This document shows positions 42,673-54,570 of a DNA stretch of 64,000 nt, piece after piece. The notes below the pieces were generated by a model. It saw only the letters and a program-made list of their open reading frames with translations, was not told where the DNA came from and ran no database searches. The position numbers and the translations under genes are program-made. How positions within the stretch are numbered: position 1 is the first letter of the stretch; each line of letters begins with the position of its first letter. This stretch comes from Fagopyrum homotropicum (lineage: Eukaryota > Streptophyta > Magnoliopsida > Caryophyllales > Polygonaceae): the NCBI GenBank assembly GCA_033239125.1, contig BSWB01000005.1, positions 16,111,447 through 16,175,446 of the forward strand, written 5' to 3'.

Positions 42673-44443
42673 TGTTCGCTCCAAACGGTGTGTGCAAGCT
42701 TTAAATTTATAACCCTAGATGTAAGCTTAAAACAAGGATGCGAACCCGCAGTGTACGGGTCAATCGTAGTAAAAAGCAAGAAATTCCAGGGATCGATCAT
42801 AGGGACTTAGTGAAACAAAGTCCAATTACGGTAAGCTTTAGCAATCACTAACCACAAAGCAATTAAAACAATCAAAGATGATAAAAGTCAATGAAGGAAA
42901 TATGCAATTCTAGGGATTAAAGCATCTAGTCGTGGTTCCAACTCAAGATCTAAAGATAAGCGGACAAAGCTGAGGTTTTTGCATAGGGAAGGTGTTACTA
43001 AAGTGGAATAGATCACCGGGTAAGTCTCACTACTCACTAATCCTAAACCGTAACTCCTATTACCGGGTAAGTCTCAAGGAATCAAGATAAAGAACTATAA
43101 CCTCAAACTAACACACCATCTAAGGGAATAGAATCAACCTTTACCGGGTAAGTCTCAGGCTAACTCACAAAGATGGGATGAAAGCACACTCAAACCCCAA
43201 TAAAGGATAAACCTTTATTACCTACACTTATGATCTTAGGTAAACAAACAAAGGAATTACCGGGTAAGTCTCATCCTAAGCTTGCATTGGACCAGGAAAG
43301 GTGTAATAAGAATAGGATTTGGAAAACTCTAACACTTAACTCTCAGTTTCGGATCAGACAAGTCACCTCGGTCAGAAGAATTCCACCCCGACCGAGATGT
43401 TCATCGACTGAGCGAGATTCTTAGGGTTAAGGTAAAGACTCGAACTTTCAGGGTCCTATTGTGATTTAAGATTATTCTATCATTGTTTTTCCCACAACCT
43501 TCATCCAATCACCCTAGAATCACACAAAGAGATTAGCCACTCATCATCATGAAAGTATTAATCAAGTATATGGGAAGAAAGAGAATAATTGAACAAGAAA
43601 AACTTAAGAGAAAGGCTTTAATAACTGAATCAATTATCAAACACAAGCGTTCATTGGATAGAAATCCAACAAGACAACAACAAAGAAGGGAATCTAAGAT
43701 GATCTTACAAAAACTTTTCAAAAGCTATAAAAGCTATAGACTTTCTTCCTTCAACCTTCAAAAAGGTTCTTCAAATCTCCCAACTGGAGTATGGCTGCTG
43801 CGGTGTATTAGGTGTAAGTGAGGTGATAGCGGATGTATTGCAGCGTGTATGTAGGATGTCGGATTTGTGGGAAATCCGACCCTTTTTATAGGAAAATTAC
43901 TCTCCAAAGATAAGATATCTTAAAAAGATCTATTCCCATAAAAATAGGTAAAATATATGATCTAGCATATCTTCTTCCTTCCAGGAGCCAAGCCCAAAAA
44001 TATAAGATCTCTTTCCAAAGATAAAAGATCTCAGCCAAGAATAAAATATTCTCGCCGCGTCCCAGGTGTTCGCCTCGGTCGAGTCGACTTCTCTGGATCA
44101 CCTCGGTCGAGGTGACTCTGTAGTCAACCGAGGTGAGTCACAACTGAATGTGAAATCTCTCAAATCTGGTCCAAAGTGAATCTTTAATCCATGGCTATGC
44201 TTCTTGGATGTTTCTTTATGTTCCTGAATGTAGCTCCGATGACTCCATAGCTCCTTTTGCTCCTTTTTGATGCAAAACGTGCCATTTTACCTACGATTAC
44301 AACAAAACTAGGTGTAGACCTTGATTCTCGCAAAGGTAGACGAAATGGTAATATAATCACATATTATGCATACAAACATGCAGATTATTGAAGATAAAAC
44401 GTCCAAACAAACCCCAAAATATAGACTATAATTCATGCTATCA
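42673..44443 (-). repeat. E2 3' LTR
   Basis: 1,771 bp. TATAAAAAGGG on the - strand at 43880-43890. Palindrome CACCTCGGTCGAGGTG at 44099-44114. Four copies of ACCGGGTAAGTCTCA at 43015, 43062, 43143 and 43259. Confidence 0.93.
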
Positions 44444-45894
44444 AAATACCCCATACTTAGCCTTTGCTTGTCCCCAAGCAAGTTCCGCATATAAAAGGAA
44501 AGATAGAATGGATTATAAGTCAAGAAAATCAATGAAAAAGTCTTTCAAAAACATTTTATGGTGTGCTACAATCATAGATCACTCTAAGAGAATACTTCAT
44601 GAAATTTAAAATCAAAATATGATCAAAACATTTTATAAATATAAGAAAGTTGTTCATCTTTGCATAAAATCATAGAATGCATAATAAGTCATAATTATCG
44701 AAATTAATCATGCATAATCCAGTTTAAAACACTAAGTCAATCAACAAGCTCGAGGTCTCAAGGGCTTCCCAAAAGAAAGGTCAAGAAACATGTGGGGTAG
44801 GGATGTATGTAAGGTAATGTGGTGCTAGAATCCGGTGAAAGGATATACTTCACTTTCACTTTGACTTTCAACTTCTTCCACCAATAAGCTTTGCTTATTT
44901 CACACGTTTTCTTTTACTTTACTTTTTGGGATGCATGGACAGAGGTGCACAATAACCGAAGCCTAGGAAATCAGCAATCATCAATTTCTTGAGATGCATC
45001 AAACCCTTGATGCACATACCATGACCCGTTAGGAATATCGCTCAATCCGACTTTGGCAAGACACAAACACCCGGCTATGTGAATGGTGCCGAGTTACTCA
45101 TCATCATGATTGACTTCCCCAAACCTATTTATTTCTTTCTAACACTTTCACTTCCAGCCAACTTCTCAACTTTACTTCACTTGCTTTCACCTCTTTGCTT
45201 GCTTCCAAATTCCCGGATAGGTAAAGGGAGGCAAAAATGTATATGAGGGGCTAAGCATGATCAAGAAGAAGAAGAGAAGAGAATGAATTGCCTTGGTCTT
45301 TCCAGGAAGAAAGTGAGAGAACTTATCTTGTGGCGTCAACCTTCAAATTCAACATAATTTGGATAAAAACAAAGTATTAAACATGCCAAAAATTTCAAAC
45401 AAAGCATTTAGCAACTTAAACATATTATAAAACCTTTTAAACATATAAATATTTCAAAACCAGTCAGTAACAAGATCTTCACTGAGATCATATCCAGATA
45501 AGAAGCACAAAACTTTTTTTAGAAAACTCTCAGTTAACCCACCTCGGTGGAGGTGTTCTTAGGTCAACCGAGGTGAAGTACCTCGTTCGGCCAGAACTGC
45601 CCCGGTCGAGGTCAAAATTTTTTTTTTAAAATTTTTTCAGTTTTGACGTTTTTCTCAATCAAATAACCTGTGTGTATGCATGTAATCTCAGATAAACACA
45701 TAGAAGCAAAAGTGAAGCATAAATATCATATAAAGTCGAGTCATACATCCATAAGAGTCAAATAATACATCAATAAACATCCCATACTTGGGACACATTG
45801 TCCCAGTGGGTCAAAATAAGTCTAAGGAAATAAAATACTCACCGGAAATAAAGCTGAGCTGCATAATAAATAAGAAAGAAAATCCTGCAAGCTC
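44444..45894 (-). other. E2 3' internal non-coding region
   Basis: PPT-like CTAAGTATGGGG adjoins the LTR. The conserved 97-nt block is at 45030-45126. Palindrome variants occur at 45540-45612 (ACCTCGGTGGAGGT, CCCGGTCGAGGTC). A second PPT-like copy is near 45780-45790, about 105 nt after ORF3. No ORF. Confidence 0.7.
45030..45126. other. Highly conserved 97-nt non-coding block (E2 copy)
   Basis: Matches 13294-13390 of E1 at 96 of 97 positions. See the E1 entry. Confidence 0.8.
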
Positions 45895-47319
45895 TCAATA
45901 ATCCTGATCCGGTGGTGGTGGTGGTGGTACGTACGGATACTGGGATGGGTCAAATGGATAACCCATAGTCTGCTGAAACTGGATCTCCATCATCCGGCGC
46001 TGATAGTGCTGGCCCTCTAGCATCTGATGAGTCCAGCGGTCGATCTCTCGGCGCTGGTCAGCAAATCTCTCATGGATGTCTACAGTCAGGGCAACATAAG
46101 AATCGATCATCTGATCCGTCAGATCATCGATCCGACGGTGAGCCTCTGGATCTTTGTGTCGGCGCACCATACGCCTAGCATGGCGTACTGGTGACGCGGC
46201 TGGTGTAGGCTCAGTATCATCATCATCAATATCAATAACCGGCGCACTCGTCCTAGCAGTATCCGTCCCTGTATCCATAGGAACTCCGCCATCCCTGTCA
46301 TCATCATCAGCTGTCTCCTCCTTTACCTCCCCTTCCTCAGCAGGTGCAACTGCTGCCTCTCTAGCGTCCTCTATCAATGGAATCCAAGCAGTCTGCCAGT
46401 AATGAGGGTCATAGACAGAGAACTAGGGTGACCATCTGATCCCCTGTGGTGTAGTCAGCTCCTATAGCATCGTCACATATGGCGTAGTCAGTCCTCGGGG
46501 AACCAGAATCCGCCGGGTAATCATCTCCTGCAGCCCTAGCGGCTTGGCAGCCGCCACCATAGTACAAGCGCTGAGGTCCATGTCCTGATAGCTAGCAATG
46601 TGGATCACAATCCCTCCGCAGCAGATGTCCCCCTTCGCCTTGGCCTTGATCTTGTGCAGATCCTCTGCCAACATCAAGCCAAAGTCGGGGATCCCTCCAG
46701 TCACCATGCAGTAAAGGCTGAAAAGCTCCCCCTGTCGGACCTTCTGGGGCGTCTCAGTACGCGCTAGAAGCGTCTCGCTGAAAATACGGTGAGCTAACCT
46801 AAAAGCTAGGTGGAAAATAATGCGCTCCCTAGAGTCTATAGGGCGCCATCTATCTGCATGCTCAACAACATGAGCAATCTGACCCCAAAACTCCCTAGCT
46901 ACAGTCCGGGAAGGAAAATCAACAGCGGTCGGGGTCGGGAAACCAAAAATGTCTCTCTAGTACTCTAAGGGAACTATGAAGTTCCGGTTCATCAACCGGT
47001 ACTTCACAGCTCGCTCTGTGGGAAGGTAGGTGAAGGAGCTAACAAACTCTAGGGTGGGCTCTAGATAGGCAGGTGCACGGAACTCATTAAACTGATCTAG
47101 CCCTACCATCGATATCATCTGTCTAAGGTCTCCATCCACATGGAGACAATCAAAAGCCGAAACGTCCAGGAAGCGTGGTGCAATCACTAGACGGGCTGCT
47201 ATACGATCGTAATCGACCTGGTGTCGCTCATGGATTACCGGTCGATAAGGTCTGGAAGAAGAAGAAGAAGGGGAAGGGGAGGATCTATCCCTAAGGACCA
47301 GCTGTCTGTCAGAACTCAT
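45895..47319 (-). pseudogene. E2 ORF3, ATHILA ORF-1 type
   Basis: A single frame of about 475 codons from MSSDRQLVLRDRS to PYVPPPPPPDQDY. Blocks match E1 ORF3: APRFLDVSAFDCLHV, VKYRLMNRNFIVPLEY and a helical domain with GDICCGGIVIHIA. The acidic tail EEGEVKEETADDDDRDGG and the C-terminal HYQRRMMEIQFQQTMG are shared with E3. In-frame stops (after PLEY at 46957 and in 46378-46461) disable it. No membrane segment is evident. Confidence 0.8.
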
Positions 47320-48142
47320 TTTCTAAACTCTTTGTCAGATCACCTCGGTCGGCCTGACAACACTGAAGAACACCTCGGCCGAGGCACAGCACGACAGGAC
47401 CGAGGCGAATAACTGCGCGACGATTTTCCTCAAAAATCCAGTTCTTTTCCCCCAAAATCACTACAACTGGTTCCTATGGGGTACTTAATCTGTTCTTCAG
47501 CAAATGTAGGGCAACCAAAGCCCAAATCGAAGCAAAAACAGCAAGATGAGGGTTTTCTGTTTTTTACCTCGTTCGGTCGTTTCAGTTTGATTTCTTCGCA
47601 GATCGACGCTTGCACTAGGATCCTCTACGCTTTAATCGCAATTTGGAAGCGAAAATCTTCGAAAACGAGCAAGAATCGAAGAGGCGAGATGAAAGGGCTG
47701 CCGCGGTCGAGGAGGTTAGATAAAGTGAGGAGAGAGAAATTTCACCCCTTTTTATACCCTTTTTGGAACTGCTGTCACCTCGGTCGAGGTGGTCTCGACT
47801 GGACCGAGGTGGTACGGACCGAGGTGGATCTTCAGAAATCCTAGTCGCCTCGGTTGCTCAAGAATCATCTCGGTCAAAGTGCTTTGATAGCAACCGAGAT
47901 GTGCCTCAGTCAAACTTCGTCTTCTCAAATTCTCGAACTTCTGTCCTCCCAGTTATGCTCCTGGTTTGTACTCCTTCCTTAGATGTCACTTGTTGTCTGT
48001 CTAGGACGCCAAAAACAAAACAAAGCAAAGCAAAAGCAAAACTATCTAAGCTAGACTAGAAAAAGGGAAAAGAAAGCAATACCTGGGGTTGCCTCCCAAG
48101 AAGCGCTTGGTTTAAGGTCGCTAGCTGGACCATAATGCGTCT
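47320..48142 (-). other. E2 spacer with internal promoter
   Basis: TATAAAAAGGGG on the - strand at 47745-47756, 426 nt before the ORF3 ATG. Upstream of it lie CACCTCGGTCGAGGTG (47776-47791), ACCGAGGTGG repeats (about 47800-47830) and further variants to 47900. No ORF. Confidence 0.6.
47745..47756 (-). promoter_or_regulatory. Internal TATA box upstream of E2 ORF3
   Basis: TATAAAAAGGGG, nearly the same word as the E2 LTR TATA (TATAAAAAGGG), with palindromes starting 20 bp upstream. Confidence 0.55.
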
Positions 48143-49819
48143 CTATACGTGATGGGAGATGCCCTCACCCCATACTTCACCTCCATCGTGGGGTGAAGTA
48201 AGTAAGTCTATCAAACGCTCCAACAAGTGTAAGTGTTCATCGGGGAATGAATCGTCTATGGGTGGGTCGTCCTTCTCGCGCGAAGATGCAGGTAGCCGGC
48301 TGAGGTGATCCGCAACAGAATTTTCGGATCCCTTCTTATCGCGGATCTCTAAGTCAAACTCTTGAAGCAAGAGAATCCATCGAATAAGGCGTGGTTTGGC
48401 ATCTTTATTAACAAGCAAGTAACGGATGGCTGCGTGGTCGGTGTAGACAATGACTTTCGCCCCTACTAAATAAGAACGAAACTTCTCGAAAGCATATACA
48501 ACCGCCAATAACTCCTTCTCGGTGGTAGCGTAGTTGCGTTGTGCTACATCTAGCGTCTTGCTAGCATAGTAAATGACGGTGGTCCGGCCATCCTTCTTCT
48601 GTCCAAGCACCGCTCCTACGGCTACATCACTAGCGTCACACATGATCTCAAAGGGCAAGGTCCAATCCGGAGGTTGGATAATGGGAGCGGAGATCAACGC
48701 TTCCTTAATCCTTTAAAATGCATCAAGACATTCCTGCGAAAACTCAAAAACAACATCTTTATTCAAGATGTTAGTTAGAGGTTTAGAAATCTTAGAGAAG
48801 TCCTTGATGAATCTCCTGTAGAAACCTACATGCCCGAGAAAACTCCTCACACCTTTAACAGAACAAGGGGGAGGGAGTTTCTCAATAGTCTCGATCTTAG
48901 CGCGATCGACCTCAATGCCTCGATTAGAAACGAGGTGTCCTAGCACAATGCCTTCATTAACCATAAAATGACACTTCTCCCAATTCAAAACAAGATTAGT
49001 GTCTTCACATCGTTGTAGCACTAGAGAAAGGTTAGATAGGAAATCATCAAAAGAGGAACCATATACTGAAAAATCATCCATAAATACCTCCATGATCTCC
49101 TCTATGTACTCGGAAAAGATAGCCATCATGCATCGCTGGAAGGTAGCTGGTGCATTGCATAATCCAAATGGCATCCTCCTGTAAGCAAATGTCCCCCATG
49201 GACAAGTGAAAGTGGTCTTCTCCTGATCATCTGGATGGATAGGAATCTGGAAGAATCCACTATAGCCGTTTAAGTAGCAAAAGTGTGAATGCTGGGCCAA
49301 CCGTTCGAGCATTTGATCAATGAAGGGAAGTGGAAAATGGTTCTTCCGAGTGGCCGTGTTCAGCTTCCTATAATCAATGCAAACCCTCTAGCCCGTGACG
49401 GTCCTGGTTGGGATCAACTCGTTGTTCTTATTCGTCACAACGGTCATCCCTCCTTTCTTCGGAACTACATGCACCGGGCTAACCCATTTGATGTCCGAGA
49501 TAGGATATATGATACCTGCATCCAACAACTTAAGAATTTCCTTCTTCACAACCTCTTTCATGATCGGATTTAACCGTCTTTGAGTTTCCCGTGAAGTCTT
49601 ATGATCATCCTCCATTAGAATTCTATGCATGCAGAAAGAAGGCTTAATGCCAATAAGATCATCTATATTATAACCCAAAGCCTTTTGATGCTTTCTCAGG
49701 ACATGCATTAGTTTAGACAATTCAGATTCGGAGAGGGAAGCACTAACAATAACGGGATAAGTGGAATCCGGTCCAAGAAAGACATACCTCAAGTGGTTTG
49801 GGAGTTGTTTAAGCTCCAC
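48143..49819 (-). pseudogene. E2 reverse transcriptase and RNase H
   Basis: One frame with two stops (49388, 48713). RT landmarks in order: LLDAGIIYPISDIKWVSPVHVVPKKGG, a stop, RVCIDYRKLN, FCYLNGYSGFFQIPI, FAYRRMPFGLCNAPATFQRCM, catalytic FMDD at about 49074, GHLVSNRGIEV and FLGHVGFYRRFI. RNase H: MCDASDVAVGAVLGQ, YASKTLD, ATTEKELLAVVYA, VYTDHAAIRYLL, KGSENSVADHLSR. After PDEHL the integrase zinc finger and catalytic core are absent; the frame jumps to EVWGEGISHHV, a scrap of the integrase end. Closest to Athila. Confidence 0.9.
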
Positions 49820-50071
49820 AACTGGGGGCGCTTTCTGAGGGGGATCCTGGTTTCCTCGTTCCAGTGGAGTAGATTCAGATACTGGACTTTTGGAAGTCTC
49901 AGTTGAAATTGTCTCGCCTTCGACCTCGGTCGAGGCGCAGAGGCGTTGACCGAGATGTTCTTCAGTCGCCTCGCTCGGTCCAGAAAGTGCCTCGGTCGAG
50001 GTACTGCAACTGGAACCGAAACTGGAGATCTTCGTCTCCTGGATTAGCTTTTCAGTTTTAGCTCCTGGATC

Positions 50072-52701
50072 TTATTCCAGTGCCTTCAAGCTCCGTATAT
50101 CTACATCACAAGAAGCATCTATACCTTCTTCATTTAAACTAAAACTAATAACTCTTTCGAGTGGATCATTAATAAGGATAGATCTCACCAATTCCCTTGA
50201 TTCTTCTTCATCGTAGATGTTGAAGATATCATCGCTTAGTTGCTCTCCTTTCATCGCCGCAAGTAATGCGAACTCCACTTCATCTCCACCAATGTTGAAT
50301 TTCAACTTGGCGTTCTTACAATCCACGTTGCAACCCGAAGTTGCTAGAAATGGTCTCCCGAGAATAATAGCAACTGGATAATCTATGGGAATGCCAAGTA
50401 CAACAAAGTCTATTGGTAAATAGAAGTTACCTAACTTGACCGGAACGTCTTCCAAAATTCCCACGGGATGGGTAATGGAGCGGTCCGCCATGTATAATCG
50501 AATCTTGACCGGCTTGAGCTCTCCAAGTCCGATCTTCACACATAGCTCCAGCGGAATAATGCTCACGCTGGCTCCTAGATCGCATAAGGCTTCACAAGTG
50601 ACATCCCCAACTTGAATGGGAATGCAAAATGAGCCGGGATCTCTCAACTTAGGTGGCATCTTCTCCTTCATGATTTGTATGAGCTCCGAGGATTTAGATG
50701 TCATCCTTACTTCACAAAAATCTTCCAGTTTCCTTTTCCTTGATAAGAGTTCTTTCAAGAACTTCCCATAGGCGGGCATCCCTAGAATAGCATCAAGGAA
50801 AGGAATGTTAATGTGTAGTTTATTCATCAAGTCAAGGAACTTACCGAAGTGCTTGTCTAGATGTGCTCTAGCCCTTGACTGGGGGAATGGAAGTGGTGGT
50901 TTGTATGCAGGAGGTGGAACATAAACTTCAGTTTTCCCCTCCGCTTTCTGTGGCTCCACCTCGGTTGGCATCTCAGTCGAAGTGTTCTTCGTCTGCACCT
51001 GGACCGAGGTGGTCTTCATCGGTACTGGCACCGACCGAGGCACTGGATCTGCAGTTTTCAGTCCACTCCTCGTCGTTATGGCCATCATCTGGCCCTTAGG
51101 GTTGCTTTTCTTCCTTGCTGGAAGCTTCCCTGGATCTCTTGGCGCTTCTTCGCCCTACTAGCAAGTTGTTGTTCAAAGGCCTTTTGGGCCTTCGAAAATG
51201 AAGTCATAGAAGTCTCCATAGCACTAAGCTTGATCAAGATGGCCTCCAGCACTGCGTCTTTCTTTTCCGGCTGAGACGAACTTGATCCTTGCCCCTGGCT
51301 CTTTAATGGAGTAGAAGAAGAAGAAGGGGAAGAGAGGAAAGGATTAGAGGAATCGTTAGAATTGGAGTTAGAATGATTGTTACCAGAATTTTGGTTGTTC
51401 GCCCTCCAATTGTTGCTATTGGATCCTCTATTGTTGTTGTAGTTATTGTTCTGGGAACCGTTGTTGTTGTTGTTACGGTATCCATTGTTGTTGTTCCTTT
51501 GTCCTTGATCTTCCTTCTTGGTTTGAGCAACCAAGAGTTCCTTCAATTGCTTCACGTCATTCTTCAAAGACGTGAGTTAATTGTTGTTAGGCTGAGTATC
51601 TTGGAAGTTGACTCTTTTAACTCCACCTTCAGCTCCTTGATGGGTGTATTTCTCCATATGCAAAGCTTGTTTCTCGATAAAGTCCCAAGCTTCGTCAATC
51701 GCCATGTCCATAAAGGTACCGGCGGAGAGTAGTTGGAGGTTGAACTGGGTGCTTCCGTCCAGTCCCTTGAAGTATATCTCCAACAACTCTATCTTCGGAA
51801 TCCCATGATGTGGGCAATCCAAAAGAATTTCCTTAAACCTCTCCCATGACTTGGACAAGCTCTCCTTGTCCTTCATAATGAATGCATTAATCTTCCATCT
51901 CATTTCAGCAGTCTTAGAGGGGGGAAAGAATTTAGTCAAGAATTCCGTAGTCATCTCCTCCCAAGTGCTGATTTTTCCTGGAGGAAGAGATTGATACCAA
52001 GTAAGAGCTCTATCTTTTAAAGAAAAGTAAAAAGGTCTTAGCTTGTAGTTGTTGTTTTCAATCCTTGAGGGTCTCAAGGTTTCCATCAAGATCTCATAGT
52101 TTTGAAGATGTTGATGCGGAGATTCCTTCTCTAGCCCTCCGAACTAGCATTGGCGAATCATGGACAGAACTTGCGGTCGAAGTTCGTAGTCATGGTCCGC
52201 TGGATCTCCTAGGTTAACTCCTGGACGCCTCAGTTGTTGATTGGGGTCCATTCTTTGACCTAGGGTTTGTGGGATTCTTGCAAAAAGAGCGCCTCGGACC
52301 GGCATCCGAGGTGGAAGTACCTCGGCCGGGGCGTCAGGTACTGGGACCTGCCTCGCTCGAGGGTCTGCAACTGGGGCCTGCATCGGTCCAGCATCGGGAA
52401 CTGGGTTTTCCCTCGGTCAAAGTTGATATTGGTCTCGTAAGGCTGTCATATCTGCTTCGATCGCTTCAGTCCTGGTGCGAGTTTCTTCTTTCTCTTGTCT
52501 TAGTTCTTCCCTGCTGAGGCGTAGCTGTTCTAGCGCCTCTTTCAACTCAGCCTCAAGATCGCGATTGTCTTGGTTGGCCATCTTCGCTTCTCTTAAGCGT
52601 CGCTTGTATGTCTTTTCTGGTTCGGGATCGTAAGGAACGATTTCCTTCCCAGTGCGGGTTCTTCGTATAAACCTAAGAAAGAACCTGCAAAAGTCACTCA
52701 A
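50072..52701 (-). pseudogene. E2 Gag and protease
   Basis: It starts MSDFCRFFLRF after the PBS. Gag blocks are QRMDPNQQLRRPGVNL, WYQSLPPGKISTWEEM, FLTKFFPPSKT and LLDCPHHGI, then an Asn-rich tail. MAITTRSG begins the PR section with DLGASVSIIPLELC and ILGRPFLATSGC. Stops at 52417, 52144, 51577 and 50072 and one frameshift near 51125-51165 break an otherwise single frame shared with pol. Linkers at 52290-52430, 50940-51050 and 49910-50010 are built from CCTCGGTCGAGG copies, giving repeated STEV/TSTE peptides. Confidence 0.88.
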
Positions 52702-52771
52702 GTAGAGTGGTTAGTAGACACGGGGGCAAGTGCCCCAAAAGCAAACCGTAACCGGCTCGGTCTAGACCAAG

Positions 52772-52789
52772 TCCCCGGCAACGGCGCCA
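52772..52789 (-). other. E2 PBS (tRNA-Asp type)
   Basis: The - strand TGGCGCCGTTGCCGGGGA, identical to E1. Confidence 0.95.
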
Positions 52790-52795
52790 AAAACT

Positions 52796-54565
52796 TGTTC
52801 GCTCCAAACGGTGTGTGCAAGCTTTAAATTTATAACCCTAGATGTAAGCTTAAAACAAGGATGCGAACCCGCAGTGTACGGGTCAATCGTAGTAAAAAGC
52901 AAGAAATTCCAGGGATCGATCACAGGAACTTAGTGAAACAAAGTCCAATTACGGTAAGCTTTAGCAATCACTAACCACAAAGCAATTAAAACAATCAAAG
53001 ATGATAAAAGTCAATAAAAGAAATATGCAATTCTAGGGATTAAAGCATCTAGTCGTGGTTCCAACTCAAGATCTAAAGATAAGCGGACAAAGCTGAGGTT
53101 TTTGCATAGGGAAGGTGTTACTAAAGTGGAATAGATCACCGGGTAAGTCTCACTACTCACTAATCTAAAACCGTAACTCCTATTACCGGGTAAGTCTCAA
53201 GGAATCAAGATAAAGAACTATAACCTCAAACTAACACACCATCTAAGGGAATAGAATCAACCTTTACCGGGTAAGTCTCAGGCTAACTCACAAAGATGGG
53301 ATGAAAGCACACTCAAACCCCAATAAAGGATAAACCTTTATTACCTACACTTATGATCTTAGGTAAACAAACAAAGGAATTACCGGGTAAGTCTCATCCT
53401 AAGCTTGCATTGGACCAGGAAAGGTGTAATAAGAATAGGATTTGGCAAACTCTAACACTTAACTCTCAGTTTTGGATCAGACAAGTCACCTCGGTCAGAA
53501 GAATTCCACCCCGGCCGAGATGTTCATCGACTGAGCGAGATGCTTAGGGTTAAGGTAAAGACTCGAACTTTCAGGGTCCTACTGTGATTTAAGATTATTC
53601 TATCATTGTTTTTCCCACAACCTTCAGCCAATCACCCTAGAATCACACAAAGAGATTAGCCACTCATCATCATGAAAGTATTAATCAAGTATATGGGAAG
53701 AAAGAGAATAATTGAACAAGAAAACCTTATGAGAAAAACTTTAATAACTGAATCAATTATCAAACACAAGCGTTCCTTGGATAGAAATCCAACAAGACAA
53801 CAACAAAGAAGGGAATCTAAGATGATCTTACAAAAACTCTTCAAAAGCTATAAAAGCTATAGACTTTCTTCCTTAAACCTTCAAAAAGGTTCTTCAAATC
53901 TCCCAACTGGAGTATGGCTGTTGCGGTGTATTAGGTGTAAGTGAGGTGATAGCGGATGTATTGTAGCGTGTATGCAGGATGTCGGATTTGTGGGAAATCC
54001 GACCCTTTTTATAGGAAAATTACTCTCCAAAGATAAGATATCTTAGAAAGATCTCTTCCCATAAAAATAGGTAAAATATATGATCTAGCATATCTTCTTC
54101 CTTCCAGGAGCCAAGCCCAAAAATATAAGATCTCCTTCCAAAGATAAAAGATCTCAGCCAAGAATAAAATATTCTCGCTGCGTCCCAGGTGTTCGCCTCG
54201 GTCGAGTCGACTTCTCTGGATCACCTCGGTCGAGGTGACTCTGTAGTCAACCGAGGTGAGTCACAACTGAATGTGAAATCTCTCAAATCTGGTCCAAAGT
54301 GAATCTTTAATCTATGACTATGCTTCCTGGATGTTTCCTTATGTTCCTGAATGTAGGTCCGATGACTCCATAGCTCCTTTTGCTCCTTTTTGATGCAAAA
54401 CGTGCCATTTTACCTACGATTACAACAAAACTAGGTGTAGACCTCGATTCTCGCAATGGTAGATGAAATGGTAATATAATCACATATTATGCATACAAAC
54501 ATGCAGATTATTGAAGATAAAACGTCCAAACAAACCCCAAAATATAGACTATAATTCATGCTATC
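52796..54565 (-). repeat. E2 5' LTR
   Basis: 1,770 bp, homologous over its whole length to the 3' LTR. TATAAAAAGGG at 54003-54013; CACCTCGGTCGAGGTG at 54222-54237. Confidence 0.93.
54003..54013 (-). promoter_or_regulatory. TATA box of the E2 5' LTR
   Basis: TATAAAAAGGG on the - strand, with palindrome copies about 185-260 bp upstream. Confidence 0.6.
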
Positions 54566-54570
54566 AGATT

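Larger units (their letters stand above)
42673..54565 (-). mobile_element. E2: complete Athila-like element (11,893 bp)
   Basis: LTRs 42673-44443 (1,771 bp) and 52796-54565 (1,770 bp), TGTTCGCTCC to GCTATCA, 5-bp duplication gattg, tRNA-Asp PBS at 52772-52789. On the - strand: gag, protease, RT, RNase H, spacer with internal TATA, ORF3, PPT. The integrase core is missing. Coding regions hold several in-frame stops and one frameshift but remain readable. LTRs show a few tens of differences, older than E1. Confidence 0.95.
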
